Source: Microvirga arsenatis
GTDB taxonomy: Bacteria > Pseudomonadota > Alphaproteobacteria > Rhizobiales > Beijerinckiaceae
Length of the DNA: 64,000 nt
Reading direction: 5' to 3'
Assembly: GCF_009910705.1 (NCBI RefSeq)
Contig: NZ_JAAAXJ010000012.1
Span: 36,189-100,188 of the forward strand
Shown here: positions 8,382-17,572 of the stretch, in pieces
Layout of the letters: each line of letters begins with the position of its first letter
How positions within the stretch are numbered: position 1 is the first letter of the stretch
Position numbers and translations under genes: made by a program
The notes under the pieces: generated by a model
What the model saw: the letters and a program-made list of their open reading frames with translations, nothing else
Told to the model about the DNA's origin: nothing
Database searches by the model: none

Positions 8382-8879
8382 TCAGGAGCGCGACAGGTCG
8401 CGCACCATCAGCACCGCATCCGGCCCATAGCTCGAGAGCTTCGCCTCCAGGCCGGGCACGGTGAGCACGCGAAAACCCGCCTTCTCCCAGAACGCCTGCG
8501 ACCCGTTGACGGCAACGAGCGACACCTCGCGAAAGCCCTCGCGGCGTGCATGCGCGGTCATCCTGTCGGCTGCCGCGAGCGCATGACCTTTGCCCCGCGC
8601 CTCCGGCAGCAGGGCGACGTCGTGGATGTAGTAGGTCGTCGGTGCGGACGGGATTTCCCTCAGGAGCCTGTTCAGGGGCGGCGGCTCCCCGGAGCGCCAG
8701 GGATGGGTGAGCGCGTAGCCGGTGGCGTGCCCGTCCTCGACCAGCATGAGGCAACCCTGCGGATAGAGGCGCAGGCGCTCGGCCAGAACCTCCGCGTCCT
8801 CCGGGTGGTTCACATGGATCGCGTCCGCGAGAGCCTGCACCCGAGGCAGGTCCTCCGGCGTCATGGGGCGCCAGGGCAT
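8382..8879 (-). CDS. GNAT family N-acetyltransferase
   Basis: The protein has 165 residues. N-terminal WRPMTPEDLPRVQALADAI, central strands with CLMLVEDGHATGYALTHPW, the acetyl-CoA pyrophosphate loop LLPEARGKGHALAAADRM (matching Q/RxxGxG/A) and SLVAVNGSQAFWEKAGF near the end define a GNAT fold. The acetyl acceptor is not evident. It ends 4 bp from the DUF1254 gene on the same strand and is the likely last gene of a PBP-DUF1214-DUF1254-GNAT run. Confidence 0.88.
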   Translation of the reverse strand: MPWRPMTPEDLPRVQALADAIHVNHPEDAEVLAERLRLYPQGCLMLVEDGHATGYALTHPWRSGEPPPLNRLLREIPSAPTTYYIHDVALLPEARGKGHALAAADRMTAHARREGFREVSLVAVNGSQAFWEKAGFRVLTVPGLEAKLSSYGPDAVLMVRDLSRS

Positions 8880-8883
8880 GCTC

Positions 8884-9447
8884 CTACGCGTCCTGCTCCG
8901 CCGTGCACGAGACGGCCTTCGCCGTCTCTTCCGCCTGCCGGCGCAGGCTGGGCGTGGGAGCCGCCACGCGCACGATGACGAAGCCCTGCTGCTCCGGCGC
9001 CACGATCCGCACGTCGCGGGAGGGATCGTTCTCGTCCTCCGCCGCCCGCGCCTCGTCGAGCTGGCGGGCGGTCATGGCGACGATCTCGAGCTCGCCGCGG
9101 ATCGCCGCGCGGTCCGTGACGGCGAAGAACACGCCGCCGGTTTTCTTGTGGAAGGAGAAGGAGAGGGGCAGCGCGCCCGTCTTGGCCGCCACGCGCATGG
9201 GGCCGTTGCGCAGGTCGAAGGCGCAGGCCGCCACCGCCACGGCCGGGTCCGGCCGCGGCAGCCAGGTGTTCTCGCCGCCCGGGGCGCCGATGATCTGCGC
9301 CTTGTCGGCGGTCAGGGTCGGCTGGATCTTCGCGAAGGCGTCCTGCTCGGCGAGATAGGGGCTCGCGAGGATCGCCGCGATGTGGACGCCCACGGCCAGC
9401 ACGAGGCCGGAGAGGGTTGCGATCAGGAAGCGGCCGAACCCTCTCAT
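8884..9447 (-). CDS. DUF1254 domain-containing membrane-anchored protein
   Basis: The protein has 187 residues with one N-terminal transmembrane segment (about 5-29, FLIATLSGLVLAVGVHIAAI) and a periplasmic domain that includes VAACAFDLRNGPMRVAAKTG and PLSFSFHKKTGGVFFAVTDR. DUF1254 and DUF1214 usually occur as partners, on one chain or on adjacent genes as here. The start ATG overlaps the stop of the DUF1214 gene (ATGA at 9444-9447), so translation is coupled. Function unknown. Confidence 0.82.
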   Translation of the reverse strand: MRGFGRFLIATLSGLVLAVGVHIAAILASPYLAEQDAFAKIQPTLTADKAQIIGAPGGENTWLPRPDPAVAVAACAFDLRNGPMRVAAKTGALPLSFSFHKKTGGVFFAVTDRAAIRGELEIVAMTARQLDEARAAEDENDPSRDVRIVAPEQQGFVIVRVAAPTPSLRRQAEETAKAVSCTAEQDA

Positions 9448-10112
9448 GCTCCGCACCCCAGGCGACGAATGGCGGGAAAGTCGCCTTCCTCGAGGTTCGC
9501 GCCGGCCGCTCCCGGAGGATCGTAGAGCCGCAGCACGACGGAGAAGGTGCCCGAGGCCGGAAGCTGGAGCCAGTTGCCGGGCTGCAGGTGCCGGGAGAGG
9601 GCAATCGTGAACTGATCCCGCGCATCCCGCAGCACCTCCGCCGAGGTGAAGCCCTGGCGCCTGAGTTCGGTGGCAGGCAGGCGCCCCTCCGCATCGTAGA
9701 GGCTGAGCGTCCAGAGACGGGCGGCGGGCGCCACCGGGCCGATGCTGTAGGAGCAGGCGGAATCCAGTGGCCTGCCCTCGCTGTCCGTCGTGGCGGTGAA
9801 GCCCAGTCCCTCGCCCGTGGCGAGCGGAACGTCGCTGCGCCGGGCGAGGAGCGCGCGCATGTAGGGATCGGCCTCGGGCGAGCCGAGCTTCGGCCAAGCC
9901 TGCCAGGAGCCGAGGCGCAGGGTCCCGAAGGGCGGTTCGCCGTCGAGGGCCCAATAGGCCGAGGCAAGGCCGAGCCCCAGCGCGAGGAGGAGCGCATAGA
10001 CGACCAGGATGGCGGTGGGGACGCGTCTGTGGGTCACGGGCGTTGAGGGTGTCGATGGCGCGCGCATCGAAGCCGCCGCAGGAGCGTTCGTCAATAGAGC
10101 CTCTGCTTGCAT
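9444..10112 (-). CDS. DUF1214 domain-containing membrane protein
   Basis: The protein has up to 222 residues, with a transmembrane segment around 33-53 (AILVVYALLLALGLGLASAYW). The periplasmic DUF1214 domain includes ACSYSIGPVAPAARLWTLSL, RHLQPGNWLQLPASGTFSVV and LRLYDPPGA. An alternative start at Met16 (10067) would remove a poorly conserved leader. It is coupled to the DUF1254 gene by an ATGA overlap and lies 3 bp from the PBP gene, indicating one operon. Function unknown. Confidence 0.83.
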   Translation of the reverse strand: MQAEALLTNAPAAASMRAPSTPSTPVTHRRVPTAILVVYALLLALGLGLASAYWALDGEPPFGTLRLGSWQAWPKLGSPEADPYMRALLARRSDVPLATGEGLGFTATTDSEGRPLDSACSYSIGPVAPAARLWTLSLYDAEGRLPATELRRQGFTSAEVLRDARDQFTIALSRHLQPGNWLQLPASGTFSVVLRLYDPPGAAGANLEEGDFPAIRRLGCGA

Positions 10113-10115
10113 GCG

Positions 10116-12326
10116 TCAGGGCATCGCCACTTGGCGCGGCGCGGTCGCGGCGGCCGAGCTGCGCGGGGTCTCCGGCGCCCTGCCCGTGACGGACGAGCGG
10201 TCGACCGACTGGAACAGGGTGCCGATGCCTCCCAGGACCTCATAGGACCGCCGGGAGAGCGTGCCCGCCAGGAAGGCCTGGGCGGGGGTCTGGGCCTGAT
10301 CCGCCGCCGGGCGGGAGGCCGAGGCCACGCGGCTGGCATTGGCCGGGCTTGCGCCGGGGATCGGGCGGATCTCCAGGTTCTGGTGCGCGACGTTCATCAC
10401 CTCATGCCAGGTCATCGCCGGAAGCGTGCCGCCGGTCATGTCGTTCATGGGGCTGGAATCGTCGTTGCCGTACCAGACGCTCGCCACCAGGTTCCCGGTG
10501 TAGCCCACGAACCAGGCGTCCTTGTAACCGTTGGTGGTGCCGGTCTTGCCGGCGACCGGAATGCCCTCGAGGATGGCGCGCTTGCCGGTGCCTTCCTCGA
10601 CCACCTTGTTGAGCATGTAGTTCATGTCCTGAACCACCCGGGCGTCGAGCACCTGCTTGGGCGCCGTGTCCCGGTCGTGGCGGAAGATGACCTCGCCCGA
10701 GGAGTTGCGGACCTCCCACGCGGCATAGGGGTCCGCCCGCTTGCCGCCATTGGCGAAGACCGCATAGGCCGCCGCCATGTCGATGGGGGTGACCTCGGCG
10801 GCGCCGATGGGGAGCGAGCTCGAATCCGTCAGCGGATGGGTGAGACCCATGCGCTTGGCGGTGTCCACGATCACGGCGCGGCCGGCCTTGGCGTTGCCCT
10901 TGCCGATCTCCACCGACATCCGGACGGGAATGGAGTTGATCGAGCGCGCCAGGGCCGAGGTGAGCGACATCGAGCCGGAGAAGGAGCGGCTGTAGTTCTG
11001 CGGACACCAGTTGCCGAGGCAGATCGGCTGGTCCACCACGGTCGCGTTCGGGCGCAGCTTCGGGTTGACCGTCATCGCCGCCGCATAGACGAACGGCTTG
11101 AAGGAGGAGCCCGGCTGGCGCAGGCCGGCGGTCGCGCGGTTGAACTGGCTCTGGCCGTAATCGCGCCCGCCGACGATGGCACGCACCGCGCCGTCGACGT
11201 CCATGACGACGATGGCACCCTGGCCGACCTTGTACTGGCGCCCGTGCTGGCGGAGCATGTTCTCCAAAGTCTGCTCCGCGTGCCGCTGGAGCGCCGTGTC
11301 GAGGGGCGTCTTCACGATCAGCACGCGCTCGTTGCCGAACTTCTTCTGGGAAGCGAGCACCTTCACCTGCTCGAAGGCCCAGTCCAGGTAGAAGTCCGGG
11401 GTCGTCTCGCGCTCCCGGTTGACGGGGGTGGCGGGGTTGCGCCGGGCGGTCTGGATCTGGCCCTCGGTGAGGAAGCCCGCCTCCACCATGTTGCGCAGCA
11501 CCTCGTTCGCCCGGGCGCGGGCGGCGGGCAGGTTCACGTGGGGCGCATATTTGGTGGGCGCCTTGAACAGGCCCGCCAGCATGGCGGATTCCGAGAGCGT
11601 CAGGTCCTTGGCGGGCTTGCCGAAATAGTAGTCGGCCGCCGCCACCACGCCATGGGCGCCGCCGCCCATGTAGGCGCGGTCTAGATAGAGCTTGAGGATC
11701 TCGTCCTTGGTCAGGTGGAACTCGAGCCAGATCGCGAGGAAGGCTTCCTTGATCTTGCGCTCGAGGGAGCGCTCGTTGGTGAGAAAGAGGTTTTTTGCCA
11801 GCTGCTGGGTGATGGAGGACCCGCCCTGCACCACGCCGCCGCCCTGGGCATTGACCAGAAGGGCGCGGAAGGTGCCGATGGGGTCGATGCCCCAGTGCTC
11901 GTAGAAGCGCCGGTCCTCGGTCGCGAGGGCCGCCTTGATCATGTGATCCGGAAAATCCTCGAGCTTGTAGGAATCGTCGAGATGGAGGCCGCGGCGGCCG
12001 ATCTCCTGCCCGTAGCGGTCGAGGAAGGTGACGGCGAGGTCCTGGGTCTTCAGCCAGTCGTCCTCCGTCTCCCGGAAGGCGGGCAGGGCGAGGGCCAGCA
12101 TCACGACGGACCCGGCGGCGCCGAGGGTCGCCGCCTCGCTCGTCAGGTCGAGGATCGCCCGGGGAGCGCCGCGGAACCGCAGGCACTTCATCTTCTCCGA
12201 ATACCATTCCCACGCGCCCGCCAGCGCCCGCCCGCCCTGGAAGAGGGTCGAGTTCAGCCAGGCGTCGAATGCAAGCGCGGCACGCTTGACCCGTGTCGTG
12301 AAGGGGATGGGGGGCTGCTGGCTCAC
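10116..12326 (-). CDS. Class A penicillin-binding protein (PBP1A-type transglycosylase/transpeptidase)
   Basis: The protein has 736 residues. A cytoplasmic tail and a transmembrane helix (about 68-84) precede the GT51 domain, with catalytic Glu137 in ATEDRRFYEHWGIDP and the QGGSSITQQLAKNLFL motif (167-182). The transpeptidase domain carries Ser407 in GSSFKPF (SxxK), SIN at 462-464 and KTG at 594-596. It polymerises and cross-links peptidoglycan at the inner membrane. GTG 12326 follows an AAAGGA site; the frame stays open 231 bp further but without family similarity. All catalytic motifs are intact. DUF1214, DUF1254 and GNAT genes follow closely. Confidence 0.95.
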   Translation of the reverse strand: MSQQPPIPFTTRVKRAALAFDAWLNSTLFQGGRALAGAWEWYSEKMKCLRFRGAPRAILDLTSEAATLGAAGSVVMLALALPAFRETEDDWLKTQDLAVTFLDRYGQEIGRRGLHLDDSYKLEDFPDHMIKAALATEDRRFYEHWGIDPIGTFRALLVNAQGGGVVQGGSSITQQLAKNLFLTNERSLERKIKEAFLAIWLEFHLTKDEILKLYLDRAYMGGGAHGVVAAADYYFGKPAKDLTLSESAMLAGLFKAPTKYAPHVNLPAARARANEVLRNMVEAGFLTEGQIQTARRNPATPVNRERETTPDFYLDWAFEQVKVLASQKKFGNERVLIVKTPLDTALQRHAEQTLENMLRQHGRQYKVGQGAIVVMDVDGAVRAIVGGRDYGQSQFNRATAGLRQPGSSFKPFVYAAAMTVNPKLRPNATVVDQPICLGNWCPQNYSRSFSGSMSLTSALARSINSIPVRMSVEIGKGNAKAGRAVIVDTAKRMGLTHPLTDSSSLPIGAAEVTPIDMAAAYAVFANGGKRADPYAAWEVRNSSGEVIFRHDRDTAPKQVLDARVVQDMNYMLNKVVEEGTGKRAILEGIPVAGKTGTTNGYKDAWFVGYTGNLVASVWYGNDDSSPMNDMTGGTLPAMTWHEVMNVAHQNLEIRPIPGASPANASRVASASRPAADQAQTPAQAFLAGTLSRRSYEVLGGIGTLFQSVDRSSVTGRAPETPRSSAAATAPRQVAMP

Positions 12327-12457
12327 GGCGGTCCTTTGGAGCGGGCCGGGGGACCGGCCTGCCTTCTTTATGATCGTTGAATTCCCTAGCGGCAACGCCG
12401 AAGCGTGGCGAGGCTGATATATATAACTCGGAACCTTGTTTGTAGGTTCACAGAGTT

Positions 12458-12475
12458 TTACCTCTTCCGAGGTAA
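12458..12475. promoter_or_regulatory. Perfect inverted repeat in the pbp/ycgN divergent intergenic region
   Basis: TTACCTC-TTCC-GAGGTAA is a perfect 7+7 palindrome between the divergent PBP and YcgN-type genes (12327-12541). It has no T-tract and so looks more like an operator than a terminator. The binding protein is unknown. Confidence 0.35.
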
Positions 12476-12541
12476 GCGCTGCCGGCGGTGCGGTTTGGCA
12501 CTTTCCCTCAAACCGCCGCAAAGAGACCTCAAAGCACGCCC

Positions 12542-13036
12542 ATGCCCCATGTCGCACCCCTGATCCGCTCCCAACCGGAGGAGCAGCCCTTCTGGCGCGT
12601 GAAGACGCTCGAGGCCATGAGCCTCGACGAGTGGGAGAGCCTGTGCGACGGCTGCGGGCGCTGCTGCCTCGTCAAGCTGGAGGACGAGGATACGGCCGAG
12701 GTGATGTACACCAATGTGGGCTGCACCCTTCTCGACGACCAGACCTGCCGCTGCCGCGACTACCCGAACCGCCAAGCCAAGGTGGCCGATTGCGTGCGCC
12801 TGACGCCCCAGGCCGTGCGGGGCCTCTCCTGGCTGCCACGGACCTGCGCCTACCGCCTGCTGGCGGAGGGGCGCGATCTTCCCTGGTGGCACCCGCTCGT
12901 CTCCGGCGACCCGGAGACGGTGCACGCGGCCGGCATCTCGGTCCGCGACCGGGTGGCCGGCCCCGAGGAGAACTTCAGCATCGCCGAGCTCCTGGAGCGC
13001 ATCACTGACTGGCCGATGGAAGATCCCTCAGAGTAG
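12542..13036 (+). CDS. YcgN/UPF0260 family cysteine cluster protein
   Basis: The protein has 164 residues. It has the family cysteine pattern: [17 protein letters not shown] near residue 34, then [20 protein letters not shown] and VADCVRLTP, with a last Cys in [10 protein letters not shown]. About eight conserved cysteines suggest a metal or Fe-S site, which is not proven for the family. The C-terminal ITDWPMEDP is also typical. ATG 12542 is chosen because it gives the usual short N-terminus before [11 protein letters not shown]. It is convergent with the RTX gene and has no evident partner. Confidence 0.9.
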   Translation: MPHVAPLIRSQPEEQPFWRVKTLEAMSLDEWESLCDGCGRCCLVKLEDEDTAEVMYTNVGCTLLDDQTCRCRDYPNRQAKVADCVRLTPQAVRGLSWLPRTCAYRLLAEGRDLPWWHPLVSGDPETVHAAGISVRDRVAGPEENFSIAELLERITDWPMEDPSE

Positions 13037-13071
13037 GGCTGGGGCGGAGCGCCGCCCCGGACGCGGGCTCC

Positions 13072-15069
13072 CTAGAGCACGAACCAGCTCTTGCTGAGGT
13101 CCATGGCGCCTTTCAGCTTGATCACGGCCTCGGCCGCCCGGTCGCTGTCGGTGTTGAGGTAGACATAGGTGGTGCCCTTCGTCTTCTCGTAGCGCACCTG
13201 GCCTGCCGCCGTGAACGCCTCGTCGTCTCCGATAAAGGAGAACTTCTGATCGCCCCGCTTCCTCGCATTCGCATCCACCAGCTTGAGGTCGATGCGGTCG
13301 CCGCGCCGTCCCGAGAAGTCGGTGATGGTATCGGCCTTCGTCTTCGAGGAAGCCGTCTCCCGGTCGTCGAACACGAACACGTCCCGGCCCGTGCTGCCGG
13401 TGAGCGTGTCCCGGCCAAGGCCGCCGACGAGGCGGTCGTTGCCGTCGCCTGCGCTGAACACGTCGTTGCCGACGCCGCCATCCAACGAGTCGTTGCCCGT
13501 GCCGCCATTCAGCCGGTCGTTGCCCTCGTTCGCGATCAAGATGTTGGCGAAGGCGTCGCCGGTTAGGATGTCGGAGCCGGCCCCACCCGAGAGCGTGTCG
13601 GCCAGAGCCGTGTTGCGGGCCATGGTGCCTGAGGCAATGTCGATGGTGTGCGCCACGCTCCAGGTGAGCGCCCCCTCGGTGAGGGTGACCGTGGCGGCCT
13701 TGGCTCCGGTGGAGGCATAGGCGTGGCTGAAGGCGGCGCTTCCGGCAACAGGCACGACCGTGCTCGTGGTGCCGTCATCCCAGGCGATAGTGGCGCTCGA
13801 TGCAGCGCCGGTGCCGAGCTTCACCTCGATGAAGCGACCTTCCGTAATGGCGGCAGCGTGTGACTTGTAGAAGAGGTCAACGAGGTGAATATTGACATGG
13901 CTGACTGCATCGTCGCCGCCATTGTTGAAAAGTGCATAGCGTCCGTCGGCACTGATCTGGGCTCCCCCGTACATACCGGTCCCTAGGCTCCCGTCTGTTG
14001 TGGAGGAAAGCAGGGTTATCGTCCCAGTCGCCATGTCCTTCAGGAAAACGTCCAGGCTTTGATCGACATCGTCTGTACCGAACGTGGACCAGCTTTCGAA
14101 GATGATGTAACGGCCATCCGTGCTGATCTGGGCCTTGCGGGAAAACTTGCCTAAGCCTCCCTCCGTCGATAGGGGACTAAGGGCGCCTGTCGCGATATCC
14201 TTCAGGAAAATGTCGGCTCCGTCCTGAAAGACGACATACTGCCCGTTCGCGCTGACCTGACCATTTGAGTAGGATTTATTGGGAGACCTGACACCCGCAG
14301 CATCGACCGAGACCCGCACGACCTCTCCTGTGACGAGATCCTTGCGGAAGATGTCGCTTGTGTTGGGCGTATCGTTGGCAACGAGATTGCTGGCAATGCT
14401 CTCGAAGATGACATAGCGGCCATCGTCACTGATCTGACCTCTGCTCGATGAGCCGTTCCCTTGGATGGGGATCTCCTTCGTGCCTGCCGTGGATAGACGG
14501 GTAATATCGCCCGTGGTGAGGTTCTTAATGAAGATGTCCCGTGCGCCGTTCGTATCGTCGCCGACAAGATTGCTGGCGTCGCTCTCGAAGAGCACCAGGT
14601 TGCCGTCAGCGCTGATCTGTGCATTGGCCGATGCGCCGTTCGCCGCGGTTGCGCCCACGGCAGAGACGCGAACGATCTCGCCAGTGACAAGGTCCTTGCG
14701 GAAGATGTCGAGCGTGTTGGGTGTGTCGCCTGCGACAAGATTGCTGGCGTAGCTCTCGAACACCACGTAGCGCCCATCCGCGCTGACTTGGGCGTTGCGC
14801 GACTCGCTGTTGGCCTCACCTGCACCCGAAATGGAAACGCGAACGATGGCTCCGGTCGCCAAATCCTTGCGGAATACGTCGAACTCGTTGTTCGTGTCGG
14901 CCGCGACGAGATTGCTGTCGCTGCTTTCGAAAACGACATAGCGCCCATTCGCGCTGAACTGACCTTTATACGAAACTGCCGTCGTCAAAGCCCCATTGGC
15001 CGAGGTTGAAATCGGCTTGATGACGTCCGTCGCCTGCGGCTTGAAGACGGATTGGATGGTCAGAAACAT
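13072..15069 (-). CDS. Secreted RTX-type protein with seven TolB/PD40-like propeller repeats
   Basis: The protein has 665 residues. Seven repeats with the core (I/V)SADGRYVVFES occur in residues 35-420, each followed by SNLVA-DTN and DIFRKDL-TGE blocks, as expected for a seven-bladed propeller. A PKD-like segment (about 430-490) follows, then RTX nonapeptides such as GGTGNDSLDGGVGND and GDGNDRLVGGLGRDTLTG (about 510-575), and a C-terminus resembling type I secretion substrates. There is no classical signal peptide. No type I exporter genes are in the window. Calcium binding and export are inferred from the RTX family; the ligand is unknown. GC is lower than in neighbouring genes. Confidence 0.8.
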   Translation of the reverse strand: MFLTIQSVFKPQATDVIKPISTSANGALTTAVSYKGQFSANGRYVVFESSDSNLVAADTNNEFDVFRKDLATGAIVRVSISGAGEANSESRNAQVSADGRYVVFESYASNLVAGDTPNTLDIFRKDLVTGEIVRVSAVGATAANGASANAQISADGNLVLFESDASNLVGDDTNGARDIFIKNLTTGDITRLSTAGTKEIPIQGNGSSSRGQISDDGRYVIFESIASNLVANDTPNTSDIFRKDLVTGEVVRVSVDAAGVRSPNKSYSNGQVSANGQYVVFQDGADIFLKDIATGALSPLSTEGGLGKFSRKAQISTDGRYIIFESWSTFGTDDVDQSLDVFLKDMATGTITLLSSTTDGSLGTGMYGGAQISADGRYALFNNGGDDAVSHVNIHLVDLFYKSHAAAITEGRFIEVKLGTGAASSATIAWDDGTTSTVVPVAGSAAFSHAYASTGAKAATVTLTEGALTWSVAHTIDIASGTMARNTALADTLSGGAGSDILTGDAFANILIANEGNDRLNGGTGNDSLDGGVGNDVFSAGDGNDRLVGGLGRDTLTGSTGRDVFVFDDRETASSKTKADTITDFSGRRGDRIDLKLVDANARKRGDQKFSFIGDDEAFTAAGQVRYEKTKGTTYVYLNTDSDRAAEAVIKLKGAMDLSKSWFVL

Positions 15070-15118
15070 GATAGCCTCAGCGCAATGTTTAGTCTGGATT
15101 GAATATTGATATCCTCTT

Positions 15119-15134
15119 GTTATTACCTAATAAC
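15119..15134. promoter_or_regulatory. Small palindrome upstream of the RTX gene
   Basis: GTTATT-ACCT-AATAAC is a perfect 6+6 inverted repeat about 50 bp upstream of the RTX start, in an AT-rich 120-bp intergenic region. It is a candidate operator or promoter-associated element; nothing more can be read. Confidence 0.3.
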
Positions 15135-15189
15135 GTTGCGCAAGCTCTAAAATAGCCGAGCTTTGCCTGTCGCCGCCAAGCTATCCTCT

Positions 15190-16584
15190 TCAGAACGACC
15201 CGCCCGTCCTGAAGCCTCCGCCTCCGCCGAAGGATCCGCCGGTGCCGAAGCCGCCCGGCTGGGGGAAGGGGATGCCGCCGCCGAAGCCGGAATCCCAGGG
15301 GCTGGGGCCGTGGTGGAAGCCGCCGCGCAGGACTTGGCCCAGGATCGCGCCGCCGATGGCGCCGGTCAGGATGCCGCCGAGCACGTTGCTCAAGGCGGCC
15401 TCGTTGCCGAAGGTGCCGTAGGGGGTGTCGTAGCCTTGGCTGCGCAGCTCCTCCCATTCCTGCTCGATCAGCGCCCGCCGCTGGGCGATGTCCTTGAGCT
15501 GGCGGTGGGCGTCCACCGCCTGGCGCAGCGCCCGGTCGATCATCGCGTCGGTGGCCTGGATGCGCCGCACGAGCTCCTCGTCCTGGGGCGCGGGGGTGCG
15601 CAGGGCTTCCTGGTAGAGCCGGTGAAGGTCCTCGCGCTCGTCCGCGGCGGCGAGCAGGGCGACCGCCTCCCGGTGGGGGGCGTCCCCTTCCAGCACCGAG
15701 GCGTCGTGGGTGCGGTCCAGGTCGGCGAGGGCCGAGCGGGCTTCGGCAAGCCTCCGGTCGGCCTCCTCGACCGCCTCCCTGCTCCGGGCGGCTTCTTCCT
15801 CCAGTGCGGAAATGCCGGCATCCACCAGCGCCTTGCGCTCAAAGGCGGTCAGCCGGCTCCGGACATCCTTGAGATCATCGATGATGCGGCGGGCGTGCTC
15901 CCGCAGCCTTTCGGGAATCTCGTTGAGGAGGGCGTAGTTGGCCCGTGCCTTGTCGTAGCCGACGACGCGGGCCACGAGCCGGTCCATGGATCGGGCGAAG
16001 GGCCCTGCCCGGTAGGCGGCCGTGCCGAATTTGCGCTTCCATAAGTACATGAACAGCGGATCGGCCTCGTAGGGGCGGCGCTTCTCGTCCCGGTCGGCTT
16101 CGGCCTGCACGGCCTTCTTCTCCGCCTGCTGGGCCTGTCCGGTGATCTCGGCCACCCGGGCGCGGGCCGCGACCCACTCGGGATCCGCGCTGACCCGGGC
16201 CTCCACGTCCCGGCGCAGGGCTTCGACCCCGGCCAGAGCCTGCTCCAGGGCGTCCACGGCGGCCTGCCGCTGTCCTTCCGCCTGTCTCACCCGTTCCTCG
16301 GCCTGGCGGCGGCGCTCGGTCAGCTGGCGCAGGGCCTCCTGGCGGCTGGCGAGCACGTTCAACGCCTGCCGTTCCGCGGCATCCAGTTCGCCGACGACCT
16401 TGTTCTGCGTGATCGCATCGAGCTTCAGCCGCGCCAGCTCGCGGAAGGCCTCCGTCCGCTGGATGCGCAGCCGGCCGACCTCCTCGGTGGCCCGGGTATA
16501 GGCGAGCTCGCACTGCGCCTCCTGCTGGCGGGCCTTCTCGATGGCCTGCTCGATCTGCGCGAGTGCCTGACGTCCCGAAATCAT
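15190..16584 (-). CDS. Long coiled-coil protein with glycine-rich C-terminus
   Basis: The protein has 464 residues. Residues 1-165 and 215-375 are Ala/Glu/Arg-rich heptad-like coiled coil. A segment near 390-415 (LSNVLGGILTGAIGGAILGQ) is hydrophobic and glycine-zipper-like and could insert in a membrane. The last 45 residues are almost only Gly, Phe, Ser and Pro. I do not recognise a named family. It is the third gene of a tight operon, 4 bp after the DUF6384-like gene, so it probably acts with the two upstream coiled-coil products at the inner membrane. Confidence 0.7.
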   Translation of the reverse strand: MISGRQALAQIEQAIEKARQQEAQCELAYTRATEEVGRLRIQRTEAFRELARLKLDAITQNKVVGELDAAERQALNVLASRQEALRQLTERRRQAEERVRQAEGQRQAAVDALEQALAGVEALRRDVEARVSADPEWVAARARVAEITGQAQQAEKKAVQAEADRDEKRRPYEADPLFMYLWKRKFGTAAYRAGPFARSMDRLVARVVGYDKARANYALLNEIPERLREHARRIIDDLKDVRSRLTAFERKALVDAGISALEEEAARSREAVEEADRRLAEARSALADLDRTHDASVLEGDAPHREAVALLAAADEREDLHRLYQEALRTPAPQDEELVRRIQATDAMIDRALRQAVDAHRQLKDIAQRRALIEQEWEELRSQGYDTPYGTFGNEAALSNVLGGILTGAIGGAILGQVLRGGFHHGPSPWDSGFGGGIPFPQPGGFGTGGSFGGGGGFRTGGSF

Positions 16585-16588
16585 CGCT

Positions 16589-17572
16589 CTACCATCGTGT
16601 GATCGCGCCGCCGAGAACCGGCATCAGATAGTCCACGTCGAGCCGGCCCCGGCGCTTCTCGCCCAGGCGGTTGCGCTGGACGATGCCGTCGTCGCTCTTG
16701 TCCCTCTGCACCTGCATGGCCGTGGCCTCGCTCACGCGCACGCCCCATTTCGAGGCGGTCACGGTGCGGCCGTCCTCCTCGCTCGTGACCGGCAGGCTGA
16801 GGATCCGTCCGTCGGGGGCGACCGCCTCCACGATCAGGTAATAGTTCCGGCCGGCCGGGTTGCGCTCCGGCACGCGCCACACGCCCGTGGGCTCGCCTGG
16901 GCGGGAGACGATGCGCAGCACATATTCGCGCCGCAGCTCCGCGCGCAGGACCTCCAGGTCGTTGAGGGCCTGCCGGGCTCCGTCGGCGTCGCCGCGGGAG
17001 ACGGCGGCTTGCCCGTCGGCGAGAAGCCGGTCGGCCCGCTCCCGCGCCGCCGGCACCTGCGCCTCCCGCAGCACGTCCTCGTGGCCGCGGGTCAGGGCCG
17101 CCGGCAGCCGCTCGGACAGTTCGATGCGGTTCCGCTCGGCCTGGGCCTGCTCCTCGGCCGCCCGCTGACGGGCGGGCTCGACCACGCCGAACTGGTAGGC
17201 GCCCCAGCCGAAGGCCAGCAGCGCCAGCATTACGAGAAGGCGCCGCCCGATCCGCCCGCGATTCACCCAGGCCCGCGCCACCGTGCGGGCGAAGCTGGGG
17301 CCCGGCGGCGTGTAGACGAAGCGCTGTTCTTTCAGGGCCTGCACGCCCTCCTGCAGGATCCGGTCCGGAACCTCGATCCCCTGGCCGCGGTAGATCTCGC
17401 GCAGGCGCTGCAGCAGCTGGGCGTCGCGGTCCCCTTCGCTGAGCTCGCGGCTGACGAGATTCTCCTGGTGGCGGAGCGTGTCCACCACGTCCATCGCGAG
17501 CATCACCTCGTCGAGGTTCCGGGACGGCTGGTCGGGAGGGCTCGCGGGCGCTGTGGCAGCCATCTCAGCCAT
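16589..17572 (-). CDS. DUF6384-like membrane protein
   Basis: The protein has 327 residues. A cytoplasmic N-terminal half (SRNLDEVMLAMDVVDTLRHQ and EIYRGQGIEVPDRILQEG) precedes one transmembrane helix (about 110-128, RLLVMLALLAFGWGAYQFG). A coiled coil (135-215) and a beta-rich C-terminal domain (about 220-325, including GRNYYLIVEAVAPDGRILSL) follow. It resembles DUF6384 proteins, whose role is unknown. Its start overlaps the upstream gene by 8 bp and its stop is 4 bp from the downstream gene, so all three are likely translated together. Confidence 0.7.
   Translation of the reverse strand: MAEMAATAPASPPDQPSRNLDEVMLAMDVVDTLRHQENLVSRELSEGDRDAQLLQRLREIYRGQGIEVPDRILQEGVQALKEQRFVYTPPGPSFARTVARAWVNRGRIGRRLLVMLALLAFGWGAYQFGVVEPARQRAAEEQAQAERNRIELSERLPAALTRGHEDVLREAQVPAARERADRLLADGQAAVSRGDADGARQALNDLEVLRAELRREYVLRIVSRPGEPTGVWRVPERNPAGRNYYLIVEAVAPDGRILSLPVTSEEDGRTVTASKWGVRVSEATAMQVQRDKSDDGIVQRNRLGEKRRGRLDVDYLMPVLGGAITRW

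Noticed and set aside
13043..13060. GGGGCGG/CCGCCCC hairpin between the ycgN-type and RTX genes
   Set aside because: The stem is good but there is no T-tract on either strand, so it is not called as an intrinsic terminator.
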